Shown: positions 25,609 through 38,224, counted from the stretch's first letter. The stretch is 64,000 nucleotides of DNA from Congeria kusceri (GCA_027627225.1 CM051028.1:24610364-24674363), one strand, 5' to 3'. A program made the numbers and translations. The notes: a model not told the origin generated them from the letters alone.

Positions 25609-25718
25609 CTGTTTCGTTGAATGTCGTCGTTAGCGATGTCTCCTAGTATAATTTAATGAAATATCGTCTGAGGCTTCAAATAGAGTGCGCAAAGTTTTAC
25701 TTGTTTGTCATTTATATA
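25609..25718 (-). promoter_or_regulatory. TATA box and non-coding first exon of gene A
   Basis: On the minus strand TATATAA (25,718-25,712) lies 103 nt before a strong donor, ACAG|GTAAG (exon end 25,609). The donor pairs with the acceptor just upstream of the start codon (coding exon begins 24,850). Gene B has the same arrangement: TATATAA at 35,277-35,271 and a donor at 35,173, 98 nt apart. The transcription start is inferred at about 25,685. Confidence 0.6.
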
Positions 25719-25899
25719 AGCTTTATTGCGAATGAGTAATGTCAATTAATGTGATGAAACAACGATGCAGCAAAGGCAGATAAAAAACAGCAGCATACAT
25801 TACTCAGAACAAAACAACATCCAGCTTGTTGATGTAGCATATTTTGCTGTTGATGAAGCACTTACGTCCATGAGAATGTTACGATGTTTAGGTGTTTAA

Positions 25900-28800
25900 C
25901 AGCTTCCAAGGTTTCTCTCAAATTCCGATTTAAATAAATATTGTATTTTGCATGAACTGTTTTATAAACTACGAATGAAAGGTTCTTCTTAATAAAGTTT
26001 GCTGTTTGAAAGTTCTTTCTTCAATTGGTTCAGTTGTGTGTCAAACTATGGTCTAAACATACCATGGATAACGTCCTCTGAATCCCCCCGAGGGCCTGGG
26101 TCATCGGACGGATATTTTGCCACCAGTAGGAACGTATTTGTATTTGTATTACATTTGTGCAATGAGATTTTAGTAATGTGAAAAAGAAATATATTCGTAT
26201 TTGTCCAGTAAAACGTGATGCATCTCCCGTCGCACAATTTAATGTATCTAAATGGAACATATTTAGTGTGTTTACTCATTACTAGAAAACATCACATGTT
26301 AAGGAGCTAATTTGATTGTAAATTACGGGCTACACTATGAAAGAAATATATGGTCGACCCCGCACCACCAGATATGGTTGCATATAAAATCACGATCACA
26401 GCTATACTCTTCTCATAACGCATATTTTATGAACATTTCCTCGGATTCCGTAAACCATATTCTCGTATTTATAATAGTTTTACTATTAATATTTTCAAAT
26501 ACAAATATCATAATTTTCGGTTTTTGTTTCTGCTATTCAATTATTTTTGGTATTTAAAAAGTACATGGGAACGACGAGAGCATATTAGATATCCTTTAAA
26601 CGCTAAAGCTATATTCTATGTTCTTACGGTTTTGAAAAATTAAAATGCTGACGATATTCTCACATGCTGTACGAAAATAAGTATATATACTAACTGTTTG
26701 TCCTTGTTTAATTAAATAGACCCACCCCGCCAATATTAATAAAGAGCAAAATACTGAAAGTTTCGGAGGGTTTTGGTATTCTTTATTGAATTGTATAGTT
26801 CGTAATCATTATATCGCCTAGTTTCCAACATATATAATTGTGTGGTGTTAAAGATATGTTTCTATAAGTGATTTTTTAAAATAAACGACGATATGTTTGA
26901 TCATTTATAACTTTAAATATTGAAAATGAAGTCAACGTGTGTTGAATTTTACACATTGGACAAGTTTAATGACATGCCCAGTATATTATCTGATGAGACC
27001 CCGGGGATCTACGGATCTTATCGTGTTATCTCCCCATGAGAGTAACAAACAGGATATGTATAAGGAAACGGACATATCGTATATAATATAGAGAGAACAT
27101 GTGTGTTTATTTTTTATAAAACAAAATCATAATCGATTTAATAATCACACGTAGTTTATGTATTAGATAGTTGAGGTATCAAACTACGTGCTGTATGACG
27201 ATTAAACTCTGTAAATACCAATACCAAGTATGTCTGTATGATGACTTATTAGTATTGTGCAATTATGTCAGTCAAATTATATTTCTTACAATATTATATA
27301 CAACGTGTTGTTATGTTTGTAATGCGTAAGTCTTCGTTTTCGAAAGCTATCTCTTGAATGACTGCATACATTACGAACGGTTCCGTCAGATTTTGATCAT
27401 AATGTTATTGTCATTATTAACAACCTTTTTTCTCATATGCCATGTTCAGAATACGTCTTACAGACACACGATACGTTTGGCTGACGTCAAATGATATCTT
27501 ATGTAAAGTCTTTAAACTCATGATCGACCTGGAATAGTATACCTTAGTATTAAGGATTTATCCTCGTTGTGTACTTTAATCTGTACATATATGAATGGTG
27601 TTGTAAACTGTATGTTTTGTAGTCAAGTTTCTATGAATTATATATCGGTAACGAAACTTTAAACAATGTTATTTCATTCTGTTTTAATACAAGCAGTGAC
27701 TGGGAAAGGATTTTTCCAAATGTGATAACTTTATTAGCTCCGCAAAAATATATGGGCTTTCTAAAACTTATATGGGATTTCCTCTGATTGTAATGGGAAT
27801 TACACCAATTATATTTTGTGAAAGTCTGTTTTTATTGCGAAAATAAAACACCACGCAGACAGACGCTCGCTCTTCCCGTTCACGGTGTAATAAGCGTCTG
27901 TTGATATTGATTTTGTAGAATGTAGAATCAATTTTATGGATAAAATCTCAGCGCATAGTGACAAAATGCTTACCAGACCGAGCATTGTGTATTGTACGGC
28001 AGCGTTTTCCGATTCGTACTCAAAAATTTGCGGTACGACGTTAAATCGCATCGGTGAACATTTCTTTGCGATTTCTTCTCAATGTATGCGCAAATATCGC
28101 CTTTCGCCTGGGTTTCCACTCACTGTACAAGTAAATGCAAGTAACTAGTCCAGCATTCCTGCGTGGCCCATTTTGAAATTAGGCCGTGTAAGTTCGATAA
28201 GTCTTACGTATAAACCAAAATGTCGCAGTGTTTTCAATGCCATATCCTATGTTCCTCAGTAAACTCTGTCGACATTGTTGTGGGAATGGGCCTTATTTAG
28301 TAGATACAATATTTCTCTTAAGCTCCGTTTTAATAGTGTTGCATAAAGCTACTGATGTTGACATAGAATTGCAACATCTCAATCTTCTCTGTTTGACTTT
28401 TCATGTTGTGTTTTCTCCGCACTGATAAGCCCAGATCCAGATATCACGTGACATCGTATCACAGGGATAGAGTTATTGTCATTGCTTCATTGTGGCGATC
28501 ACGAAAAGCTGCTTAACTAAATTGGACAACAAAGTACAGAAACAAGCAATAAACAAGAATATTTTATCAGGAGACTGTACCGCGTGAAGTCGTACGTCTG
28601 CATACAAGACAACTTAAGTCGACGCAGGTTGTATTACGTTGTCGACCTGAGAGGTCCTGCGTTCTTAACGTACGACTTCCTATGCCAACCAACGACTGAA
28701 TTGACCTGCGTTGGTGTTTAATCAACTTGCGTCGACGCAAGACCAGCGCAGGATCAACGTAGGATGTATTAATGTTTTATGTTTGTCTTGCTGGGTCCTG

Positions 28801-29370
28801 CGACTTGGGCAAAGACGTCAAAAATCGCAAAAGTTCCGCGACTCGAAAGTCCTACGACTCAGTGTGACTGGAGCTTTATACACACAAGATATGCTGCAGA
28901 AGAAATATATAAAATAACGCACCTCCAGCAGTATAGACGGTTTAAATTTTGTTGATAGTGAGGGAATTGACTATTTACTGAAAAAAGGGATTGTGTTTCT
29001 TTGTTTATAACTTCGCTGCAAGCGTCTGTATTTATGAATCGTCTGATTTACCTGTATCGATTTGTATATGTTTATAACGGTTCTCACTTGCATTTTTACC
29101 GACCTTAGAACAATTAACCTGTTGCAAAAACATAGACCGCTCCGCCTTTCTGTTTGTCTTAGGTTGTTTGTCAAAGGATTTGAAGTAAACTGACTGGATT
29201 ACGCAACCATGTGATATTATTTGCCACTGAAATATTAACCGCTATTTTGTCAGCCCAATCCATGATTGACAAGTACCAACTTGCCAATTACTGAGTAAGT
29301 TCAAGCACTAAGGCAAATTGCACAACACCTAGCACTAAACTGACCGCTCGTTAAAATTTAGTAAATTACA
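25900..29370. other. Non-coding stretch upstream of gene A
   Basis: No exon, RNA gene or named element could be supported. Two nearly co-extensive open frames at 26,030-26,280 and a frame at 27,936-28,148 lack splice support. Around 28,560-28,750 there are repeated GTCGACGCA motifs, including the palindrome TTGCGTCGACGCAA at about 28,726-28,739. Confidence 0.4.
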
Positions 29371-29373
29371 ATG

Positions 29374-29604
29374 GAGGCGTGTCGTGGCTTAGCCGGGCTT
29401 AATGCTTGAGCGTAAAGTGTCGTCCCAGATTAGCCTGTGTAGTTCGCACAGGCAAATCAGGGATGGCATTTTCAGCCTACAGTGGATTATGTTCAGAAGA
29501 GACTTCATTAAAACAGAAAATAACATAAAAACGGATTGCACAGGCTGATCCGGAACGACACTTGACGCACATGCATTAAGCCCGGTGTTCCCACGACACG
29601 CCTC
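29374..29604. mobile_element. Palindromic MITE with about 31-bp terminal inverted repeats
   Basis: The ends GAGGCGTGTCGTGG and CCACGACACGCCTC are inverted copies continuing to GGGCTTAATG / CATTAAGCCC. Inside lie AGTGTCGTCCCAGATTAGCC and its inverted, diverged partner. It is 231 bp long with no coding capacity. From memory, closely similar palindromic repeats with GTGTCGTCCC and GATTAGCCTGTG blocks are abundant in bivalve genomes, which supports the host assignment. Confidence 0.8.
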
Positions 29605-30034
29605 ATTAAGGTTCTTTGGCTGCTGCATGCGATACGGCAAGAAAGCGTAATCTTTCTTGGATTTCACTCTTCTGTCATACAATGTACACGTGACAGTTTG
29701 ACTAAAGGGTTCAAGGAAAGTAAATGTGTGCATATCTTAGGAATGACAATGAATCGCTTACATAAATCACAAAAGGACACCATGTTTAACAAAGAGCATC
29801 AGACATTCAGGTTCAGTTGTGACATTAAACACGGTGTGTCATTAATCACTTGCGGAAAAAATGTCTTGATGATTAAACACTTGCATAGGTGTACATTAAT
29901 TTTACATCAAAACTAAGTGCCGAAGAAAAATCATTGTCTCAAATAGCTAGTGACGAATATATTGTTGTCAGTTTGTTTACGTTTACAATGCCGCATATGT
30001 ATGTACATTTTTAAAATGGCCTCCCGTTGTTTAA

Positions 30035-31123
30035 CCCTTATCCTGCCAAACACGACTACAGCTCGCGATAAGCTTTATCTCTAGCCAGTGCCGATCGCGA
30101 CCTCAGGTCGTTTCTGGGGGTTTCCCCATTATGTTGCCTCGATTCTGATTTACTATTGAAATTTTACTACGATACTTACAGAATTTCATTCATAAATGCA
30201 TGTCACGTGATTTATAACGTCATTTAGTCTAAATATATTAGCCAATAGTTGTTTTTATGCCGAACAAAATCGAACACAAAGAATAGGAGAGTAAACAGTC
30301 AAAATGGCGAACCAGCGAATGAACCTCGATGATGTTCTCAATCAATTGTGGTCAGAAAGTGATAGTGAGGAAGAATTTATGCATGATATTGATGAAAACG
30401 ATGTGTTAGAAGATGTTTTAATTGAATGCAAGTGTTATTCGCGAAGTTAATTTAAAGCAATCAGTACGTGACAAAGATTTTCCCAGTGACATTGAAAATG
30501 GCTGGTTGAATGTTGACACTCCACCTGTTGTGATGGAATTTGATAGCCATATAGGCTTGAATGCGGACGAAATTCCTGATGATATATCACCAATGAGTAT
30601 GTTCAATGTGTTATTTGATGAAAGCATGTGGGAAATTATGGTGACACAAACAAATAACCTTTTATCTCAGTATATATGCATTTATATGACACTTGGTATA
30701 TTCATTGTTTAAATTGTACAGAAATATAAATTGTAGAAATAATTATCTTCAACGATAAGAATGTATAATTAGAAATGATAAAATATGCTACTTTTGTAGT
30801 AAGTATAATATTTTATTAGTATTTTGCAAAAATATTGTTCACGTGAAGACAACTATTACCATATATTTGTAAGTACTGTTTAAGATTTCAGGTTGTTATA
30901 TCAATATTGGTAGATGCAATGTAAATAAAAATTATACCCATGTGTAGCTTATTTATTTATCTACAACTTTGCTTCTTGGTGCTATAAGATAAAATCTAAG
31001 GTTAATGCACAAAAGCTGTCAGATCAATGCCACTGATATTATCTTGTTTACACTAGCCATATGGTGAAAGTTTAGTGGCAGTGGAGTAGCTGATAAGCGA
31101 TTAGGCTTATGGCAGGATAAGGG
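30035..31123 (+). mobile_element. Internally deleted piggyBac-type transposon
   Basis: Both ends lie next to TTAA (30,031-30,034 and 31,124-31,127). The 14-bp terminal inverted repeats, CCCTTATCCTGCCA and its inverse, are perfect. TTAA targeting is the hallmark of piggyBac. The 1,089-bp body encodes only the N-terminal part of the transposase, so it is a non-autonomous derivative. Confidence 0.9.
30304..30712 (+). pseudogene. piggyBac transposase N-terminal fragment, frameshifted
   Basis: An ATG at 30,304 opens 48 codons rich in acidic residues (S-E-S-D-S-E-E-E-F), which is usual for piggyBac N termini, and ends at 30,450. A second frame (30,422-30,712) continues with G-L-N-A-D-E-I, F-N-V-L-F-D-E and V-T-Q-T-N, matching the start of the piggyBac transposase domain (G-L ... 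F-x-x-x-F ... T-N). One frameshift lies near 30,425-30,450. The catalytic Asp region is absent because of the internal deletion. Confidence 0.75.
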
Positions 31124-31127
31124 TTAA

Positions 31128-32380
31128 TGTCTACTCCTAATACAGAATTGTCATCCCACAAACATTTAAAAACACTCTTTAGCGCAGAGCTCCTATTGTA
31201 TCCTAACAGATGAAAGTTTTAGTGCGCGAGTTAGGAAATGATTTTAATGAGATTGGTGTTTCATAAAATGTATAACATATTTTCATAAACCTACGTACAC
31301 TTAAACCCAAACACTGAATCGAGAACAACCTTGAGATTTTGCTTGTACATGTAAAAAAACGAAGGTCACTGCACAACATTTTAGTCTTAGTCTTGTTTTG
31401 AGACACACATGCAGGATATGCAGGATTTGATGCAAAATCATGCACAGCTGCGGGTTGTTTTTTTTCTATCTACCGAAACGCGTATAAAATAAAAAACAAG
31501 TTGCAGCTTCAGGTTAAATATGTAAAAACATAAAACCTTAAAGCTATTTAAATTCAAATCGAAAATAGAACATAAACAGATAACATGTAAACTAATTTGG
31601 CCAGATGACTTATTATATATTCTTACTTGCTTATTAAATATGGCACCTCACTGTTATCATCTATAATAAATGTTTAATATATATTTCAGAGTTTGTTTTT
31701 GCATTATTCAAAACGCACGTGGTACGTATCAACGACAAAACCGTGAAACAAACCCGGCTGTAGACAGTTATAACAAATATGAATGACGAAAAGTTAAATT
31801 CTATAAATAGAAGTACTTTAATGCTTGTGGTATATCCTTTTGTTAATTATGACATTAAAATTGATTGCCGTTTTACGTCAGCTTGCATAAGACTGTTTGT
31901 GATTAATATAATTTTATAAAAAGGGATGCTTATGTTGTTGTTTAAACTTAAAATTGTCTTTAATCTGTACTTATTTACTTGTTTCAACAAATCCACACAT
32001 AGTGCCAATAGAAAAGAGTAGAGAAAAAAAATAAAATAAAATACTTCATTAAAAAAAATTCGCCCTCTCTCCTGATTTTTTTAGAAAAGTGCCTGAGAAA
32101 CAATTCATTAATTTTTTAGCCTAAGTCATCAGTTATTCTTATTATTCTTATAATAACTTCAAACGCTACACAAAATTGTATATTGTTAAGGATTATAATC
32201 GAAGAATGTATGGAATTTTTTAATGTATGGCTTGTTTGATCTTTTGTAGTTTTTAATAAAGATTGCATGGAATGCACTACAATTACGCTCGTTTTCATGT
32301 GGATACTAATATCATTGCATTAATCTCTGTGCAAATGCGGTAATATTTTCTTCTGATATGTAAGCACAACGTCTAGAAAA
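31128..32380. other. Non-coding spacer between piggyBac element and gene B 3' flank
   Basis: AT-rich, with no supported exon or repeat recognised. Confidence 0.4.
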
Positions 32381-32952
32381 AACAATAATTGCAATTAATT
32401 AACTTAATTGTAATGCCTTCGAATAAATGGTGCGTACACGGTTAAGATTCTACATGTCACGTGTTTTCCAATTATATATTTAGAATTGTGATTTAGATAT
32501 TTCGCCACATAAAGCATTTTATACAAAGGTTTTGACATTCCTGTAGTTTACGTTCTAGTATTTGTGTTGTGTATCAATTATACAAATTAAAATATATTAA
32601 ATTATAGTATTCTGCTTTTTTACAGAATGATATAAATTGGTAGTTATACATGTATGTTTATTGATGTGTATAACTAACCACATACATGTACGAGATATGC
32701 ATGCAATTTTATTTCTAAATCAACAAAACAAAACCTTGCATATATAAATTTATTGATAAAGCATATTATGTGATAGGTTAAGAAACATCAACAGAAAAGC
32801 ACGTGTATATGTTTTGCAATTAATGTGACGTCATGAATCAGTTGTAATATATGTATCTTTCCATTGACAGTATATCGAGCTGAATAAGCTCAAAACTATT
32901 CTAGAAAATGCACCGAATAGCCCTTTTACGGTAGCTATTTACGCCTTCCTGT

Positions 32953-34294
32953 TTAGGCCTTGTACTGCAGGTCCCTGGGTACCTCGGTCTCACCTCCGGT
33001 GTCTGCCAACAGGTTGCTCTGGAACACCGACTTGTTCTCGTTTTGCTCAACGTCGAACACCCACTGCCAGGTGACAACTGTCGGACCAGGTTTTACTAAA
33101 ACGGAATATAATGGAAGAGATTGTATTTAATTCCAAAGGCAGTATTTTTCATTTAACGCTTATAAACATTAAAGTATATTATGAAAGTATATTATATGTA
33201 TGTTCAATGCTAGTGTTAAATTAATAGTAAGATAATGTGATGTTTATTACATGTAATTGAAAAAAAAAACATGCATTTACCAGTGCTTTGCCATGTGGTC
33301 GTAGTTTCGTTGGACCAGGTCTGAGACGAAGTTTGCTCCATCATCAATTTGATGGACTGCGAAGCCGACAAACTGAGAATTCCGATGTTGACACCAGCGG
33401 ACGTCTCCCAGGTGTACTCAAAGCCGCTTGTTCTGCTCTCTGTCTTTGATTTGCCGACCTTAACCTCGAGTGTAAACTGATGCTCAGCTGTCGGGTTAAG
33501 GACCATGTGGATGATTTTCCACTTTCCAGCCATTTTCGGTTTGCCGTACACAAGGACCTCTTTACTCAGATTGCTAGGCGAGAAAAATCCAAATTTTGTC
33601 GCTGCGTGGACGCCACTGTGAAGAACAACTGTTGTATCGTTTCCAGGGTCTGGTCTGCCGCCGTTTGGGTGTGCAAACCTGCCGTATGGACCAAACAATG
33701 GATAGAATTTAATATCATAACACTAAAAAGTATCGCACAAACACGTTAAATTTTGTTTATTTAATTTTGATATTAATTTTATTATTATTTTGTTTAATTT
33801 TAATATTAATTTTATTATTATTATTTTGTTTATTTAATTTATATATATATATTATTTTTTTTTAAGAATTTAATATGTAACTCGTAGTGCTAAAATGTAC
33901 ATTAAAAGCGACTGAATACATTATTCAGGATATATGACTATGCTACGTTTTCTAAAACACCAATGACTTGTACATACTTTCCACCCTTGTGAATCACATG
34001 ATCATTCGCAGCGTCAAGGGCAAACAAAGCACCCCAGTGGCGGCCACTGTGAACTACAAGAGATGTGTTGTCCCCTGGAGTTAAACTTCCACCATTCGGG
34101 TGAATGATCTTGCCACTTGCCACATGCTCAATATATCCCCAATGGTCGTCGACGAGAATAAATCGCCAGTGCATGTTCTCATGGATGCCACTATGGAGGA
34201 CCACTGTGGTATCGTTGCCTGGGTTACTCGAACCGCCCCATGGGTGGAAGAACTTCCCGCTTGACAGATGTTTTATGACGAATGTCTCTGACAT
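32953..34294 (-). CDS. MytiLec-type beta-trefoil lectin fused to aerolysin-like pore-forming domain (gene B)
   Basis: Exons 34,294-33,978, 33,678-33,281 and 33,095-32,953 have exactly the lengths and phases of gene A (317, 398, 143 nt; phases 2 and 1) and also give 285 residues without stops. The three lectin repeats carry H17-P-W-G-G, H-P-N-G-G and H-P-N-G-G, each followed by D/G-x-H or S-G-x-H variants. Repeat 1 keeps the His that gene A lost, whereas repeats 1-3 show S-G-(I/R/V)-H where gene A has D-x-H, so the ligand-contact residues of the two copies differ. The C-terminal aerolysin-like half is closely similar to A. The chosen ATG is the one aligned with A; an in-frame upstream ATG at 34,321 lies beyond the acceptor and is judged intronic. 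Confidence 0.88.
33755..33865. repeat. AT-rich tandem repeat in intron 1 of gene B
   Basis: Repeated TTTAATTTT, ATTATTATTTTG and TA-dinucleotide blocks over about 110 bp. It accounts for much of the greater length of this intron than in gene A. Confidence 0.7.
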
Positions 34295-35027
34295 GTTCGA
34301 TGTGCTAACATCAAAAAACAAAATATAACAATTTTACTTGAAAGTATGCGGTCTTTTGAATTACCATGCACTTGTATATATGTTAATGCATACATCGTTA
34401 TAAAAATGCATAACCATTTAAATAATAATACAACATAACCACTGTAAGTGACGTATGCCACGCATAAATGATACTGCGAGATAATAAGAACATGTACTAG
34501 ACAATTTAGCAAATTTTAACAAAAAGCAGTAACTTATACATATTGTGTTTCCTCTCTGCAATTATTCTCTATGCATGACAAATTAAATGCATACTTCATC
34601 AAGAAAAGGTTGCCCAAAAATGGTTGTTACGCTTTTCAGAAACAAAAAACAACCGACAATAACACCATGAATACTGAGATGAGAACTGTAGCGTTTATAC
34701 TCATCACAATTATCATGCCGACATCTATGTAACTTAAATGAAATATGTGTCGGATATGCGGTTCAAATGGAAGAAAATATGTTGGAAATAAGCAAACATG
34801 TTCTTCGCATAGGATTTGAACTTGTACGTTTTTGTATTTGAAACAAAATGAATATGAGTTTTCGAGGTACAACAGGAGAACTTCCAAATACGCTTAAATC
34901 ATAATATGATTTTAGATCTGAGAACAATCTTACATGTAACGTAGACGCTTTTGTTGTCTATTGTTCTATTTAAGTTCATATCCAATAGCGTAACTGATTA
35001 GTTTAAACCATACAATTAAAAAATAAT

Positions 35028-35101
35028 TACTACTAGTACTACTACTACTACTACTAGTACTACTACTACTAGTACTACAAAATAATGATAATAGTAATAA
35101 C

Positions 35102-35132
<31 letters not shown>

Positions 35133-35157
35133 CAGTAATAATAAGTATTATTATTGT
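35028..35157 (+). repeat. Short CTA / ATA trinucleotide tract in intron 0 of gene B
   Basis: Two runs, CTA/AGTACTA triplets and then AATAAT triplets, occupy the position where the geneless copy at 38,748 has its large array. Gene A has an ATT triplet tract at the equivalent place (25,545-25,590). Confidence 0.8.
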
Positions 35158-35172
35158 TATAAAGTTTCGTAC

Positions 35173-35277
35173 CTGTATCACTGAATGCCTTAAGGAGTAC
35201 CCTAGTTAACTTACATTAGACAGTGCCTGTTGATTGCATTAGAGTGAGCAATATGTTGCCTGTTTACCATTTATATA
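35173..35277 (-). promoter_or_regulatory. TATA box and non-coding first exon of gene B
   Basis: TATATAA (35,277-35,271) and donor ACAG|GTACG (exon end 35,173) correspond to those of gene A at nearly the same spacing. The acceptor before the start codon is GTTAG, with the coding exon beginning at 34,304. Intron 0 (35,172-34,305) contains a short trinucleotide tract. Confidence 0.6.
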
Positions 35278-35409
35278 AACATCATTGCGAATCTGTTATA
35301 TCAATACATGTGATGAACCAACAAAGCCCCAAAACTACATGCATTTATCAGGACAAAACCACTTTATGATTGTTGATGTAGCATATTTTGTTGTTGATGA
35401 AGCACTTAA

Positions 35410-38224
35410 AGCTGTTATATGACAGGAAATTCAAAATACCTACTTCGTAGTGTTTGAGAAATATTGTTGTTAAATCAGAGTTTGATAAAATGTCAAAAAG
35501 AAATACGTTTATACTCGTCCAGTGAATCACCTGATACAACCTGTCGCTGTGCAATTGGCTTTAAGAAATGTGTAAATGTGTAAATATCTTACGTAATGAA
35601 GTGCTTAACAACTGGCAACACTACAGCAGACACCATGTTTAATGACCATAAGAAATTCTGATTCAGTTGTGACATAAAAATTGTTGAGTCTTTAAAGTCT
35701 AGCAAGATGTTTGCGTTGGATGAAGTTTATGGGATAGACATTAAACGTTAGAATTTAATCGTCTAACCTTCTAACAATAAATATTAATCAAAACGCTGAC
35801 AGTGTAGAAAGACTGTTGGCGAGAAAAAAACTAAGAGCAAATGAATTATGCGAGTATTTTCATCATAAATTTATTGAAGTAAGTCACCTGTCTGTTATGT
35901 CATTTCTACAAAACAAATCTCGAACCTCATAACTATACACTCTACTTAAAATTAACCTAGTATTTGACCTAATTTAAGATGGAGATCCAGGCCACTGTTG
36001 TTGTTTGTTTTTGCAAATTAAAACTAATATAGCGCGCGTTTAATTCAATTCTATTTATCTAGGACATTCTCATCATTTTTTTTGTAATTCGTGGGAGGCA
36101 AATATGTTTGTGAAAACTTTTTTAAAAAGCAAACAGAGCTAAATGCATACAAGTCAATCCACATTGGGTAAAAATAGTCGATGAACCGTATAAGTTCGAA
36201 TCAATATTCAGTGCGTTTTATCACAAGCGCTATGTTCGGTAAATATCAATTTAAATAAATATAAGTTAAATTAGTTAAATACATTCAAAACTCTCTTTAG
36301 AAGTACAATGCTTTTCCACAATTCTTATGCATACGTCAAAAACAATTGCAAACGCCAATCGAGTGGTGACGATTGCTCCGCTATGTACTGAGTCAATACA
36401 CTGTTGTTAAACATACGCAATATGATGTAATACGTACGCAATTAACCAGTCAACAGAACAAACAGATACGCCATCATACTTATGTAAATAGACATAACAT
36501 GAATTCACTTGTATATGTGAACTCAATGGATTATTATTATTGTTTTTGTGTGTTTAAAGTCGGATCTATTTCTTGTCATCTATTCATAGAAAGTAGCATC
36601 GATAACAGGAATCCTCACTGCTCAGCGAGCGTAGCGCAGTAATTTATCGATTTACTGGCTCGTAGCCTGCAAAGTAAAGAAGTAGTTCCCTCAAGACCGA
36701 TTTGTGAAGACATCTACTAAATCCTGTTGGCTTGCGCCAACAGTCTTACAATGAAGTAATCGTTTGATGAATTGTACACAGTGGTCATGTTTTATGGCAC
36801 GTCCCGTGGCATAAAATGTACAAGTGACATGGGAACTATAAAAAAGATCGAAGAAATTCGGTTAAGATGTGACATTAAAAATGTTGTGTCTTTAAACATC
36901 TAGCAAGATAGTTTTATTGGTTGAAGTTAATATGATAGACATTCAATGTTAGATTTTAGTTTGGTTTACTGGATACACGTAGATTTTACCACTTGCACAA
37001 AAACGCATCAATGATTAATAACTTGCATTGTAATCCATTAATATTACGACGAATCTAAGTGACAAAGAAATATCATCTCCTTAAATAGCTAGTGTAGAAT
37101 ATCTTTGCCAGATTATCGTCACTTAAATTATGTGTGCATATATTTTGAAATGTCATATCTTATCACATGAATGTGCTTTGGTATGCATTATACACAATCA
37201 TCTGATGATTGAACGAATTAAAGCCTGTTATATTATGCATCTTTAACCGCATCTCTTTACATAAGGAGTGCTGATTTATAACCTGAACAAACTTAGATTT
37301 TAACCACGCAGTTCACATTTACATGCACTTGCGCATCGACAGGAACCATTTTTCAACAGGCAAAGCGTGTCCGCACTGAACTTTAAAAAGGAAAGTGTAT
37401 TAACTAAAATGGTAATCCTTATCGCGAATTCATAAAACCGCTTTAGTAAGATTGTAGCATCGGTGCTTAAGTGATGTGTTGACTGGGCGCTTTTAAGATG
37501 CTTGCTGCCCCTAGAAGATTACGACATATGTAACTTAACTATCGCTTTAAACTAATTCTGGTTCAAAGTAATGATCAAATAAATCTCGAAAGCGTGGGGA
37601 CAAAAACATAGCCCCCATTTTAAGTTATTCGCAGAACAACTATATGTATCTCTTCTGAAATCCGAAGGTAATTGACTATGATTTTAACTCAGTTATTATT
37701 ACGCAACAGTAAGATGTGCCGTTTGAATATCTTGCAAACATCTTGCAAATTCTTTATCAAAACGATGGATGCATTTGGGAAACGTTCATGATATCACGAA
37801 GCAAATAGTACATGTTGAAAGGAATTATTTTATGACATAAATGCTCTAATTGTGTGTAAATTATGTCTAAACACGTTCAAATTCATCAATTAGCTGGTTC
37901 AATTTCCACCATGTCACGACTTACAAAAGTCCTCACGTTTTGAAATGTGTTGTGACTTCATACTTCTCTACATTGTTGGAAAGTAGAAGTGTTTCCGAAT
38001 CGCACTACAATGTGCAATTTTTGAAACAGTGTGTAGAATTGTCATAAAACATATAAAACCAACTCAACTTCTATCATTGTTTACTTTTTCTACTACTTCC
38101 TGTCATTAGCGCCACCTCGGAAGTATAATTGGCTCTTTTTTCAATGCATCTCCAAAAACAGGTGGTGCCAGTGATTTCAGACCGTGTTATAAGAACATGC
38201 AATACGAACATGCAACAAACAAAT
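35410..38224. other. Non-coding stretch with internal duplicated blocks
   Basis: No exon could be supported. The block at about 35,590-35,760 resembles 36,820-36,960 (shared GTGACATTAAAA..TGTTG.GTCTTTAAA and TCTAGCAAGAT) and, more weakly, 29,690-29,930 upstream of gene A. These look like further copies of the flanks of the lectin gene units. Confidence 0.5.

Larger units (their letters stand above)
23380..25900. repeat. Segmental duplication unit carrying gene A
   Basis: Flanks match those of gene B on both sides. About 23,400-23,520 resembles 32,400-32,540 (shared ATTTCGCCAC.TAAAGCATTT). Intron 0 at 25,050-25,140 resembles 34,510-34,600. The far upstream block 25,827-25,865 (TTGATGTAGCATATTTTG) matches 35,370-35,405. 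The whole gene with its promoter was therefore duplicated. Confidence 0.75.
32400..35410. repeat. Segmental duplication unit carrying gene B
   Basis: This is the counterpart of 23,380-25,900 in the same orientation, about 9.4 kb away, and includes 3' flank, exons, intron 0, first exon and upstream block. Divergence in the introns is clearly higher than in the exons, and intron 1 is 299 nt here against 135 nt in A. Confidence 0.75.

Noticed and set aside
28711..28917. Plus-strand frame over the GTCGAC-rich block
   Set aside because: The region is a mosaic of short palindromic repeats; no domain recognised.
34294..34321. Upstream ATG in frame with gene B
   Set aside because: Lies beyond the acceptor at 34,304 and has no counterpart in gene A; judged intronic.
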